Positions 1-14,100 of a DNA stretch of 64,000 nt are shown here, in pieces. Every line of letters starts with the position of its first letter. Positions within the stretch are counted from its first letter, which is position 1. The position numbers and the translations under genes are program-made. This DNA comes from Larimichthys crocea (Eukaryota > Chordata > Actinopteri > Sciaenidae), in NCBI RefSeq assembly GCF_000972845.2, contig NC_040016.1, positions 4,670,701 through 4,734,700 on the forward strand, read 5' to 3'. A model generated the notes under the pieces. That model searched no databases. It worked only from the letters and a program-made list of their open reading frames with translations, and was not told the DNA's origin.

Positions 1-14
1 GTTATGTTTTCCAG

Positions 15-2159
15 AGGAGGACCTGGTGTATGACTACAGGCTTGATGACGCAGGGATTAGTAACTTGGAGGATGACGATGAAGATGAGGAAAGAAAAGTA
101 AATAGATGATGCACAAATTTCTTTATTTTGAACCAAGACCACCAGATGCCTTTTTGCTTTCCATATCGTTTTGCTTGTGCTGCAGGTCCAGTGGGTCAGC
201 TGGATGAAATCCGCACAGAGTGTTGAAATCACCCCAGAGACAAATTATGCTGATATCATTGTTCCCACTGCTGGCACAGTGAGAATGTCCTTTCTCATAG
301 ATATGCTTTTGACCAATAAAAAACCTGTGAGTACTTTGATTGTAGTTGAACTTCACATATCTCAAACACTTTTGTTTAAAATAGATTTTAAAGACAGTAT
401 TACCATGAACTGTGAACATTTTAGTCTGAAGCACTTGCATCACATACATCAATCCTTTACATTTAAATGCTTTCCACCATTGGACCAGATTTATAATTGC
501 CTGTGTGCCTGTGTACCTGTGTACCTGTATGTGTGTGTGATCCAGGTGCTCTGTATTGGACCCACATGCACAGGAAAGACCCTGACCTTGTCAGACAAAC
601 TGCTGAACAACATGCCTGCAGAATACATTACACACTTCCTTATGTTCTCTGCTCGCACTTCAGCCAACCAGACTCAAGATTACATTGACAGTAAACTAGA
701 CAAAAGGTATGCATTGTTCATCCAACTACACATTATTTACAGTATAACTATATGTGTGTTACACTTTTAATGATGCATGTGCCTGTGTGCCAGACGGAAA
801 GGTGTGTTTGGACCTCCAGTGAGGAAGTACTTCATCTTCTTTATTGATGACTTAAACATGCCCATGTTGGAGACGTATGGTGCTCAGCCTCCGATTGAAC
901 TGCTGAGGCAGTGGATGGACCATGGAGGCTGGTATGACAGGAAACAGATAGGTGAGGTTAGCTGTTAATTCAGTAGTTAAATAGTTAGTTACTGTTATAA
1001 TATATATAGATTGAGCTAATTTTCTGTTTTCCTGTTCTCCGCAGGGACATTCAAGCACATAGTGGACATCAATTTTGCTTGTGCCATGGGACCCCCAGGT
1101 GGAGGCCGTAACCCCATCACCCAGCGCTTCACACGCCACTTCAACTTCTTGTCCTTCACTGAAATGGAGGACGCCAGCAAAAAAAAGATTTTCTCCACCA
1201 TCCTGGGAAGTTGGTTGGGTGAGTCAGGAATGCTAATGTGTTTGAATTTACTGGTAGGACATTTGTTTTAGGGTAGAGAATACTCGTGTTAGCTTGTTCC
1301 TAACTGAATCTTTGTTTTCTTTCAGAAGGAAATATGAGTAAAATGGAACCGGGCATAAGTCAGGGATACCATGTAACAAAGTAGAGAGATTGCAAAGTGT
1401 TTAAATGTAATTTAATAGTAACGGCATAAGTTAGTATAGCTTGTATGATGTAGGAAGAAACAAAACACGTCTGAATACTTGTCATTTTAAGTGATTTTCA
1501 CATACATGTCGTATTTTAATGTTATCCCTTCTGTCTTCTATCATGCTGGGGCTTTTTTCATCAGGATCTGTGCCAGCTATCCAGCCACTGAATGAGTCTC
1601 TTGTAGATGCTACTATCCGGGTCTACGCTACCATCAGCTCCCAGCTCCTCCCGACTCCAGCCAAGTCTCATTACACATTCAGCCTCAGAGACCTGTCCAA
1701 AGTCTTCCAGGGTATCCTTATGGCTCAGGCTGGAAAGATGGAGGTAGTGACATTACTATTGAAATAGTCATTTGATTCCCATTCTGTATTTACAATCAGT
1801 ACCACTGTGGGATAACTGGAAATATCATGAGTGCTCCCAAATAATAAGAAGTTCAAACTAAGGAGAAATGTTGAGGGTACATCTCAAAATCCCCAATAGT
1901 AAAAGTTGCATTACTTTTGTTGTTTTAGGACAAAGTGCAGTTGCTGCAGCTGTGGTACCATGAAAGCTGCCGGGTTTTCCAGGACCGCCTTGTGTGTGCT
2001 GAGGACAGGGACTGGTTTGACGGGCTTCTGAAGGACTGCATTGAGCAGTTTGATTGCAGTTTTGACGAGGTTGTGCCCAGTAAACCTGTTTTGTTTGGAG
2101 ATTTCATGAGTCTTGATGATGACAACAAAGTCTACACACTCATACAAGACAAGGAAAGG
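15..2159 (+). CDS. dnah1: dnah1 exons 1-7 of window: acidic linker and AAA3 module
   Basis: The exons are 15-97, 186-326, 546-706, 794-951, 1045-1218, 1565-1743 and 1929-2159. The first encodes a very acidic stretch just before AAA3 (LEDDDEDEE). Exon 3 carries the AAA3 Walker A motif GPTCTGKT followed by [12 protein letters not shown]. Exon 4 carries Walker B as FFIDDLNMP, then [20 protein letters not shown]. Exon 5 has the conserved [11 protein letters not shown] segment. Exons 6 and 7 hold the AAA3 small-domain helices, including [12 protein letters not shown] and [10 protein letters not shown]. The P-loop fits the GxxxxGKT consensus, with cysteine at a variable position, so AAA3 should still bind nucleotide. 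Splice sites are canonical GT-AG and the codon phase is continuous throughout. Confidence 0.92.
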
Positions 2160-5100
2160 GTGAGTGCTGCTAGTGGTGCTAGTGCCTCGCAGTATAAGAA
2201 ATATTTTAAGGCATGTTTTTCTGTTGCTAAACCGCTGACCAGTTGGTTTTTGACTAATTAAATTGTACTGTGAAGATGCTTCATTTTACTTAATCTGATC
2301 CATTCAGTCCTATACTTCACCAAAATGGTTGAAATGTTGTTGTTTTTCTACCCCTATATCATCTGATCATATCATCTAGTTGATGAAAGTGATGGAGGAA
2401 TGCATGGACGATTACAACCAGAATACTACCACTAAGATGAAACTGGTGCTCTTCATGGATGCCATTGAGCATGTGTGCCGCATAAGCCGCGTCTTGCGCC
2501 AGCCCCTGGGAAATGCCCTGCTGCTTGGAGTGGGTGGAAGCGGGCGCCAGTCGCTCACTAAGCTGGCCTCGTTTATGTGAGATTCCCACACTTTGTACAG
2601 CTCCAGTGCCAACAGCAGGTTTTATTTTCCTCCAAGGATCACACTGCTGGGTTTTGCATGTTTTCTGTATTGTTATGTTACTGCTTACCTGTTTCCAAAG
2701 CATACACACATTTTTGGACAGATGTCCTTTATAGGCAGATGTTTGTATCCATTCATTTCAGCACAGAATGAGACATGAAATAATATGGGATAGATACAGT
2801 AATATGTAACAATCAACATCTTCTCCAAGCATCTGTCACACCAGAAAAATAAAAATAAATTCAGTATCATGTTATAATGTGAAGTGCTAAAACATGCAGG
2901 AACACCTGCATGGAAGTACCTTGTATCTTGTGGCCTAGTCCTCATAGTGCATTTGTCCATATACAGGTCAGGATATGAGTGTTTCCAGATTGAGCTGGCT
3001 AAGAACTACGGTCAGACGGAGTGGAGAGAGGATATTAAAAACATGATGCTGAAGGCTGGTCTTCAGAACGAGCAGATCACCTTTCTCTTTGTGGACACAC
3101 AGGTAAATGATAGCATTCTTTTATCAGCTGCTACAGTATACTCCATGTCTGTGGCAGTTTAAAAGCATCACGGTAATGCTGTTGTACTTCCGTTGGCACT
3201 TATTTTAGGCCAATTTAAAATGAAAGAATAAACAAAAAAACAAAAGGAGATCTTATTGACTTAGGTGAAATATATAGTAGTATGTATGTTTAAAGTAATG
3301 TGTCTCTATGGAAGAAAAGGAAGCATTTTACTCATTAGTACTTTTGTGTTCATCCTCCAGATTAAGTGTGAGTCATTCCTGGAGGATATCAACAACATTT
3401 TGAACTCTGGGGATGTTCCCAACTTGTATGCAACAGACGAGCAGGAGCGTATCCTGACAGCCATGAAGCCAGTGGTGCAAGACCTGGGCCACCAGCTAAC
3501 TAAAGCCAATCTTATGGCTGCTTACATCAGGAGGGTTCGCAGCAACATCCACACTGTACTCTGCATGAGGTTAGTAATTGTGCAAAGTTTTCTTCACTTG
3601 ATCAAAAGCAGATTAAAAGAAGTGGATAAAGGTTTTCCATGATCTGTTACCCTCCTATAGTATACCCCTTCTTCTTATCTTCTCCCTTTCTTCTCTCCAT
3701 TTCCTCCTCCACAGTCCTATCGGTGAGGTGTTTCGTGCACGACTGAGGCAGTTTCCCTCACTGGTCACATGTTGTACCATAGACTGGTTCAACGCCTGGC
3801 CAGAGGAGGCCTTGCAGGCTGTGGCCACATCATTTCTGAATGAGCTTCCAGAGCTAGAAGCCAGCCCCACAGCCATGAGGGGACTGGTGAGGCTGTGTGT
3901 GTGTGTGTGTGTGTAACCATAACACTGACAAAGTAGTGATGTAATACCTCACTCAAGCATTCTTAAAGTCTCAAATTAATGTTTTACCTTTGTTGTATTA
4001 TTTAAAAACTACTGGCTGTCTGCAAAGAAAAGGAAAAGGGAAAATTGTACAATCAAAATCCTTAGATATAGAATAACTATCATTAAGCACAATGTCTCCC
4101 AAACTGATTCCCCTCTCCAGGCATTGATGTGTGTGAAGATCCACCAGACAGTAGCCAGGAAGTGTGAACAGTACCTGGCTGAGCTTTCCCGACACAACTA
4201 TGTCACACCCAAGAGTTACCTGGAACTGCTCAAAATCTTCACAGATGTCAACGGACGCAAGAAGCACGAACTGTGCAGCGGTCGTCAGCGTATGAAGAGT
4301 GGCCTTGACAAGGCAAGGCACTGGTGGATGTGATGATACAAATTAAATTTGTACACATGCTTAATTTTTCTTATAGTGTGTGACTATCTGCTGCTCTATG
4401 ATCCTGTAGCTTCTTAGCACAGCGGAAGATGTGAGTAAAATGCAGGAGGAGCTGGAGACGATGAGACCTCTTTTGGAGGAGGCTGCTAAGGAAACTAAAG
4501 TCACTATGGAAACTATCAAAGTAAGGAAAAATAAATAGAGGTAGAACATTTTTAGAATTTGTCCATGAGTGTTTGTTTGCCCCATACATATGCAAGAGCT
4601 TATGAGTGTGATTTATACTCATTGCCAGAAAGACACAGTGGTTGCAGAAGAGACCCGGAAGTCTGTGCAGGCAGAGGAAGCCAAAGCTTCAGAGAAAGCC
4701 CGTTTTGCAGGAGCCATCGCAGCAGATGCACAGAGAGACTTGGATGAGGCCCTCCCAGCCCTGGATGCTGCCCTCGCCAGCCTCAAGTCACTTAACAAGA
4801 ATGACGTCACTGAGGTCAGGAATTTTGATGATCAAATAGTACTGCATTGTTCTATGTAGAATATCACTTCCTGAATGATTGTTTTCATTCATGATGTTTT
4901 GTTTTTTTCCATAGGTACGAGGTATGCAGCGCCCTCCTCAGGGGGTGAAGCTGGTTATGGAGGCGGTGTGCATTATGAAGGGCATCAAACCCAAAAAGGT
5001 ACCTGGAGCGATGCCTGGCACCAAGATCAACGACTACTGGGAACCTGGTAAGGGTCTGCTACAAGACCCTGGCAAGTTTCTGGAGAGCCTTTTCAATTAC

Positions 5101-8100
5101 GATAAGGTAGAGCACATATCTAATGGATTTATTGCACTGTAAGGACAACACACATTGTATGTGTGCTGCCCTTGTACCTTCAGAACATGGTTATTGTCTC
5201 TTTCAGATTTGATTTTAAGTTCTAGAGTTTCTATGAGACATATTAAAAGCAGCTTTTTCCACCACTAATTACTGCAGGACAACATTCCGGAAAACGTGAT
5301 CAGTCTAATACAGCCCTACATAGATAATGAGGAATTCCAGCCGGAGTCCATTGCCAAAGTTTCCAAAGCCTGTACCTCTATTTGCCAGTGGGTGCGAGCC
5401 ATGCATGTATATCACTTTGTGGCTAAGGGTGTGGAGCCTAAAAGGGTAATTAAAACAATGTCTTGGTTATTCATGTCAGACACCCCTGCACTTATAATTA
5501 AGATAGTCATCTAATTTGAAATGTAAATACTTTTGCAGCAAGCTCTGCAGGAGGCCCAGGAAGACTTAGCCGTGACCCAGCGCATCCTGGATGATGCCAA
5601 AGAACAGCTGGCAGCAGTGGAGAGTGGCATTGCTGCTTTGCAGGCCACGTACCAGGACTGTCTGGCAAAGAAAGACGAGCTGGACAACAAATGTCAACTG
5701 TGTGAGGCCCGTCTCATCCGAGCAGACAAGGTCAGAAGGAACGATAAGATAAAAGAACACTTCATTGATTCCCAGGGAGGAAAGCCCTAGAAACACAGAA
5801 AAAGAGAAAAAACTAGCAACAGGATACAGTTAGGTAGAAAACAAAAACCTACAGGTAACAAATAAATTAAAGTTAGGGCTATAAACAATATGTTAACCTG
5901 AAACAGTGTACATAAATGTCATGTTTGTGCAAAACAAATAAAAGTGACATACTTGCTACAGTATATTTGTAATGTATGTAGATCAAGCATACATGCAAAT
6001 ATAAATATGTAATATTATTGATATGTAATATATATTTTAAATACAGTGTTTTATTTTTCTTATATTCACTGAATCTCAATGTGTTTAACCAGCTAATAGG
6101 TGGACTGGCAGATGAGAAGGTGCGTTGGAAGGAAACAGTACAACATCTGGATTACATGGTCAATAATGTGGCAGGCGATGTGCTTCTATCTGGAGCATAC
6201 ATAGCTTACCTGGGACCCTTTACTGTAAGTGGGTTGTAACTCAGTGAGTGCTTGAGTATGAATATATTAAAACGTTACATCAGTGGCATATTTAAGATTC
6301 AGTATGGTGTGCAGATTTGTTGAAAACAAGTGTCATAAGTTTTTAGTAGGTTAGCCATAGTGTGCCATTGTTTTTCTGTGTGTTCCTATACATTTGTGCT
6401 TATCAGTGCAGCACTATTGCATGTTTGCATAAAGGTGCATTTTTTGTTTTTAGGGAGAGTACAGGGCAGCCATGGCAGAGGAGTGGCTACATTGTTTCAA
6501 AGAACTAAGTGTTCCACACACTAATGAACCCAACCTGATCAGCACCCTAGGAGATCCAGTCAAGATCCGCTCCTGGCAGGTCAGAACCTTCAAGGGTCTA
6601 AGCCTCTTAACATGACAATAGTCAGACCAACAGACTGGCTTAGTTTTTTTTTCTATGTGCACAGATATCAGGTTTGCCAAAGGATAACCTTTCAGTGGAG
6701 AATGGTGTGATTGCACAGTACTCTCTGCGCTGGCCTCTGTTCGTTGATCCTCAGGGACAAGCCAACACGTGGATCAAAAACATGGTGAGGACACTTTTCT
6801 GTGCTGATCCGATGATAACTGCAGAGGGTGCAAGTGAGACAGAAAGACACACAACAGTAGCCACGTGTATAGTTTGGAATTATATTTTATTTACCAGTAT
6901 CAAGAGTTGACACTGCATAGAATCCAGTGCAGATGATCAATATGTTGCTAAATTAGATTTAGTACATACACCGGTACCTGCTTTCGCTGTGCGGCACACA
7001 GTGGGTGTACTGTTGGGGTTGTCTTATCCCATATCACCCACAACTCCTCCGGAAAGCTTCTCCGTGTCAGTAGTCATGTTTCATCGTCTTGTTTCCTTTT
7101 GTCACACAGGAGCGCGACAATAGATTGGAGACTATCAAGCTAAGTGACTTGGACTTCCTCCGCAGCCTTGAGAACGCCATTTGCTTTGGTAAACCCTGCC
7201 TCTTGGAGAATGTAGGAGAGGAGTTAGATCCTGCTCTAGAACCTGTCTTGTTGAAACAGGTGAATACGCACACATCTTTTACAAACAAACATCACTGCAT
7301 GCAAATATATATGCAAATATTTACCATGTACTGTTCTGCTCAACTCGTATTTTTTTGGCCCTTAGACATATAAGCATCAAGGCAACACAGTGCTGAAGCT
7401 TGGCGATTCTGTCATCCCTTACCATAAAGACTTCAAGATGTACATCACAACAAAGCTGCCTAACCCACACTACTCTCCAGAGGTCTCCACCAACGTCACA
7501 CTCATTAACTTTACCCTGTCACCCAGGTAACAGATAAAGCTGGTTGTGAATGTGTACCAGAGTCTTAACCTTTTTTATCTGCAGGTCCTCTTCCACAGAG
7601 TCTGCCATGTTCAACTTCCATGTTTCTACAGTAGCCCAGAACAGACTAAATGTGATGTTTGTTTTTTCTCGCACTTTGCAGCCAAGCTAGGAAGGAGAGG
7701 GTGAAATGAGGGGGTTCCAATCAGCAACTAAATGGCTAGATGCTACAAAATCCTATGCACTGCTCCTTTAAGCTGACAAATAGGTCTTACTTTACTGTCT
7801 GTGTTTTTTTGTAAATGTGAATTTGGTCTGTTCCCAGTGGTCTAGAGGACCAGTTGCTTGGCCAGGTGGTGGCCGAGGAACGTCCAGACCTGGAGGAGGC
7901 TAAGAACCATTTGATCATCAGCAATGCCAAGATGAAACAGGAGCTAAAAGAAATTGAGGATGAGATCCTGTTCCGACTCAGCTCCACAGAGGGAAACCCT
8001 GTGGATGATGAGGAGCTCATCCAAGTGTTGGGGGCGTCCAAGATCAAAGCCGGGGAGATCAAGGTCAGACAGTAGGAAAGATATTATCTCTAATATCATA

Positions 8101-11100
8101 CATGTCCTAACGTGAAGTGTTTTTTCCTATAACCATGAGACACCTCCTAAACCTCACGTGATACTTTAACCATCAAACTCTGATACTGTCGGATTTTCTA
8201 CCACCTAACAAAAGCTGTTTTTTACTGGCAGGCTAAAGTGGCGGTAGCAGAGAAGACAGAGCAGGACATTGACACCACCCGTCTGGAGTATGTGCCTGTG
8301 GCTGTGCGCACACAGATCCTTTTCTTCTGTGTATCCGACCTGTCCAATGTTGACCCCATGTACCAGTACTCACTGGAGTGGTTCCTTGGCATCTTCATTG
8401 CTGGCATTGCTGACTCTCAGACAGCAGGTACAAAGACATTTCACAGTGAATGTAATTATGCTCTCTGTTTGCAAGATTATACACAGAACAGAGCTTGTGA
8501 AGAAAAAAAAACATTTGGACTCGACAGATGTCAAAAATATTTTTCTATTTCTTAATGTGTGTCACAGATACAGTGAAGGAGAGAATCGGCAACATCAATG
8601 AATTTTTCACCTTCAGCCTGTACAGCAACGTATGTCGCAGCTTATTTGAGAAGCACAAACTTATGTTTGCTTTCCTCCTGTGTGCTCGCATCATGATGAA
8701 TGAGAACAAAATTGATATGGTGAGCAACACCCTGCTCCCCTCCCTCCTCCATTTAATTTCCTGTAGGAAGTTGTGTTAATCCAAGTATATTTGATTAATT
8801 CTGTGTTTTAAATCTGTCTTTATGGCAGACTGAGTGGCGCTACCTGCTATCTGGAGGGATGCCTGTCCAAGAGCTGATAAATCCAGCAGGCAGTTGGTTG
8901 TCTGAGCGTGGCTGGCAGGACATCCTGAGCCTCAGTGCTCTGGACAACTTCTACAATATGGCTGAGCGCTTCACCGAACATCTGCAAGGTTTCAAGAGGA
9001 TTTTTGACAGCAACCAGCCTCACAGGCATGTAAAGATAACCACTGTGTTAACAAGTGCGTTCTTGGTTCCTTCATTTGCACTGTGCAGAAGTTTGTCTCA
9101 ATATCTAACAAGGTGTGTATGTTTGACTGTAGGGAACCCCTCCCAGGAGAATGGGACACAAAGCTGGACTCATTCCAGAAGCTTTTGGTCCTGCGCTGTC
9201 TGAGGGCTGACTGTCTCATTCAAGGCCTGCAGGACTTTGTCTCAGCTCACCTGGGACAACGCTTCATAGAACCTCAGGTGGACTAATTTCAGTTGAAAGT
9301 CTACAGTATGTGACAGCAGTATTTATGATTTTCCCCTTTCTCCCCCTCTCCCCTAGACCTCAGACCTGTCTGTGGTCTTCAAGGAGTCGTCGCCCTTCAC
9401 TCCCCTCATCTTCGTCCTGTCCCCTGGCTGTGACCCAGCTGCTGACCTCTACAAGTTTGCTGATGTCATGCAATTCTCTAAGAAAATGAGTGCCATCTCT
9501 CTGGGCCAAGGCCAGGTCAGGGCCAGGGGGGATGCCAGCAAATTCTCTCTCACACTCACTCATACTCTTTTTTGTCTCTATCTTACTCTGGAGAAAAGCC
9601 ACTGTAAATCACTTTCTCACAGAACCAGGCCATTATCGTTTGTCTTGTTTAGAACGACCACATCAGTGCTAATTGTTTTATCTATTTCTGACAATAGACA
9701 GTGTACAATACCACTTTGACATTTACTAGTTTCATATCAGCGTCATTTGCAGATTTTATGATAAATGCAGACTCATCCTCCATAAACCTGAACTCTAGTG
9801 GCCAGCCTAACATTTCCACCCCTGTGGCTATTTAATAGGTATTTATGACATTACTTGCAATTATGTGAGTTAGAATCCGACCTCTTGCTGGGCTGTTGCA
9901 CCACTGTCCTCAATTTCTGTCTACACTGAACTGAAGGCTCTTTGGCTTTCCTTAAATATCAAACTGACTATTGGGAAATGTGCTGTATCTCACAGTCAAA
10001 GTAGTATAGTAATATGGATCAGATTTCCGGGAAGCATGGATGTTGTCTCCTAAATTAAAGTCTTGTGTTAAGCATACTGTTTTTTGTTTTTGTCCTGTTG
10101 TTGTTTTCACAGGGCCCTTGGGCTGAGATCATGATGCATGCTGCCATGGAAAGCGGTCAGTGGGTCTTCTTCCAGAACTGTCACCTGGCACCCAGCTGGA
10201 TGCCTGCCCTGGAGACTCTCATTGGGAACATCAACCCAGCAAAGGTCAGAACATACAGTACATATACACATTCTCTGCACTGGTGCTGGTGGTTATATGT
10301 TAGACAAGCCTTTCATTGACTTTACTTCCTTTACTGCCCACTGGAACCACGTGTCCCACAAACCACCCAAACAGGTGCACAAGGACTTCCGTCTGTGGCT
10401 CACAAGTCTTCCCAGTAACAAGTTCCCAGTGTCCATTCTCCAAAATGGGTCAAAGATGACCATTGAGCCTCCTAAAGGAATCAAGGCCAACCTACAGAAA
10501 ACCTACCTGAGGCTCACCAATGATTTTATCTCCACTTCCACCAAGGTCTGCCCACTCACCATGCTGCTTTTTATATTCGCCCACCATTTTAGCAGGTTTT
10601 GTTTCTGAAAACATCTAGCAGTATCTCCAACTTATCCCTCTCCTCTCTCTTCTCTCAGACGACGCAGCTCAAGTCTTTGCTCCTGTCTCTGTGTCTCTTC
10701 CATGGAATTGCACTGGAGCGAAGGAAGTTTGGCCCACTGGGATTTAACATTCCCTATGAGTTCACAGACGGGGATCTGAACATCTGCATCAGCCAACTCA
10801 AAATGTTTCTGGACGAGTACCAGGACACCCCATACAAGGTGTAGGAGGGGATGCAGATGTATACTGTATTTAACTCCCTGTTAAGACCGCAATTAATTTT
10901 CTCTCCTGTTTTGTCTTTTTTCTGGTTTTCATCATCACTCTGATCCTGTACGCTTAGTCCTCTTAACTCCATTACATGTGACCATTGCTCACATTTTAGT
11001 GCTATTATGAAATGTTTCCTATCACTGTTGATAGTGGAGGTGTAAGCTCACAGAAACACATTTCCTTTAGTCAGAAACAAAAGTTTTTCTCTCAGCCGGA

Positions 11101-14100
11101 AAATGTGTGTGTGTTTGACCGTGGTCGTCTGTCTGCCTCCCCTTTTTGTCCTCCACCTGTCCAGGTGCTTAAATACACTGCAGGGGAGATTAATTATGGC
11201 GGCCGTGTGACAGACGATTGGGACAGACGATGTCTGCTCAGTGTGCTGGAGGATTTCTACTCTCCCTCTGTGCTTATTGATGACCATGTCTACTCTTCGT
11301 CTGGAGTCTACCGCCAGATAGACACAAGTCTGGATATCAAGGTTAGATAAATGTAGGAGCATTCAAAACATCATGATAAGGGTAGTGCATTAAACTTGAC
11401 CTTTGTACACTCCAAAACTGCATATGTAGTATTTTCCAGGGTTGGGAACCACAGTAACTCACAGTCATCAAGAAACGAGATGATATCTTTGTAAGAAAAA
11501 AAAAGGAACAGTTTTTTGTCGATCAGGTTTGCTTCTTCTGTAACAAACAATGTTTTCTCTGTTACTTACTTTCACAAAGAACAAAATGTAAGAAGTGAGA
11601 CTGTAATCGCTTCTCATTTAGCAAAAATAGTTAACTGCACATATCTGCAGTTACACAGGTGTAGAGGCTGAGTCAGGATATCTGCACTTCCTGAAAAGGT
11701 CATAAATCCTTATAGTCCTAAATAAAGTCTCAAATGTAGATCAATTAGTTTAATTCCTAGTTAAAAAATACTGTGGTCTCTTCATATGCTGTTATTCTAA
11801 TTTGACTACATTTAAGTTAATTACTGTACATGTGCAAGACCACAGTTTATATCTAAGATTGTGTGTCACAAAGTATCACATATAAATCAAAACATGGTGT
11901 CAGTGACTGACCTGTTGTCATGGCAATTTCTAACCCTAGGGTTACTTGGCATACATACGTGGCTTGCCCATCAATGATACACCTGAGATCTTTGGTCTCC
12001 ATGACAACGCGAATATCAGCTTTGCCCAGAATGAGGCCTTCTCTCTGCTGGGAGCGGTGATTCGTCTCCAGCCTCGAGCTGCATCTGCTGGGGGCAAAAC
12101 ACGGGAGGAGGTAAAAATATCTGATTTTCTTTACTTTTATCTTTTATAGTGCTGTATCATGTTATAGTATGTATACTGCAGTGATTAAATACAGAAGGAG
12201 CGGTGCAGGACAACAGAAAGCACTATTATTTTCTTTACTGACTCCCAGGTTTTTAGCCAAAAGTTCTGAGTAATGTTGAGGTTATGTTTCATTGGAGATA
12301 CTCCTTTTTCTGTACCGCAGATAGTGGAGGAGATAGTGGGAGGCATTGTCGAAAAGATTCCTCAGCCTTTCAGAGTTCAAGAGGTGATGGAAAAGTACCC
12401 GGTCCTCTATGAAGAGTCCATGAACACAGTGCTCATCCAGGAGGTCATCAGGTAACAAAACAAGATACGATAACATCACAAACCACACTGAAGGTCTCTT
12501 TGATATAATAACACATGTCACTTGGATGACTCCCAGTTATTTTCATCAGCAAATGAAGCTGTCCTTTATCTTTGACATAAATTCTTTCAAAACATGTTTT
12601 TACAAATGTCTACAGTTTGGTAATATTTTGAGATCAGAAAGAAACTGCCATCTGTGCTGCACTGAAAGTCTCACCTCATATTTGAAGTAAAATAATAATT
12701 AAATGTCTACCAAGTAATGTGATATCTCTGTTTGAGACCACTAGCTAAAATTGCATCATTCAGAAGTCATAGCCACTAACCATAATTATATGGCTTTGTG
12801 CTCATACTGTAATAATAACTGTGTGTGAGCTGCTGTAGCTTGTGATGTCAGCAACTTATCTAGAGAGAATTTGGGAAGCCAGAAATCTGAGCCTGAGCTC
12901 TAAATTTGCTGTCATCAGCCTCACTCATACATATACTCGTTATTTCCCTTCCTTTTTTATAATACTTCCTCTTTTTTCCTTTAGTTTTGTTCTCTTCATA
13001 TTACCTGGTGTGTTTTTTTTTATTCCTTGTGTCTTTTGTCTTTCAGATATAACAACTTACTGGCAGTCATCTCTAAAAGTCTCAGTGATATTGTGAAGGC
13101 TCTGAAGGGTTTAGTGGTGATGTCATCAGAACTGGAGCTTATGGCCAACAGCCTGTTCAAGAACATGGTGCCTGACATGTGGAAAGCCAAGGCAAGTTAT
13201 TCTCCCTCTGATTTCCTTTGCGTGCCAGTGATCAGCAGTTATGTGGCTTGTTACAACCGCTGTTAAACATCATGTAGCCTCACAAAATTTGCATAGGGTA
13301 TTCTCCTCTTATTTTTAAATACATTTTGCAAAGTTTGTTAAGTTTCTCCTCACTCAACAACTCTCAAAATGGCATGACTTTTTTAAGTCATAAGACGGTG
13401 TGTGTTGTGTATTTACAGGACGTTAGTTGGTCCTTCAGGATGCATTAGCATTTGCACTGTATATATAGATATGTGGTCATATGGGTCAAAGACCACCTCG
13501 ACAAGTGGTTTGAGTGATCTGATCACAATGCGTCTTGGTGGTCCACAATGTGTCTTGGTTGTATATAGAGCTGTCCACTTATGATCTGACCCAGGTTAAT
13601 ACCAGATGTAAACAGACTTTCAGGACATGAAATTAACTTTTAATGACATTTCTGTTCTGCTGTGATAATACCAGCTTCAATACACCTTCACATTCTTCGC
13701 TTTGGCTATCTCTCCTTCCAGGCCTACCCATCTCTAAAGCCTCTGGCCTCCTGGGTGTCAGACCTGCTTCAAAGGATCAATTTTCTGCAGAGATGGATCC
13801 ATAATGGCATTCCACCTGTCTTCTGGATTAGCGGCTTCTTTTTCCCCCAGGCTTTTCTCACCGGAACCCTCCAGAATTACGCCCGTCGCTCCGGCACCGC
13901 CATCGACACAATTGGATTCGACTTCAAGGTCAGATAATAAGCCTGACAGTCTGTCTCATTCTGCCTCCCAGTTAAAACACACCGTTTTTTTTGTCAAACA
14001 CACTTTAAACTGACGGTGTATATCAAAATATACTGTTTTAATTGTTTTATTTATTTATGGTGGTTTATTTTGATGATTGTCCTATTTCTTCCTCATCTCT

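Noticed and set aside
1318..1385. Exon-like segment in dnah1 after a TTTCAG acceptor
   Set aside because: It has no matching donor, ends in a stop in the needed frame, and the protein is continuous when exon 5 joins exon 6 directly.
9026..9031. GT donor at 9030 for dnah1 exon 26
   Set aside because: It adds 4 nt and breaks the frame into exon 27, while the GC donor at 9026 restores the conserved HREPLPG sequence.
13425..13625. Possible dispersed repeat in the dnah1 intron before exon 36
   Set aside because: Phrases such as GATCTGATCACAATG and CCAGATGTAAACAGAC feel familiar from fish repeats, but no second copy is in the window and ends are unclear.
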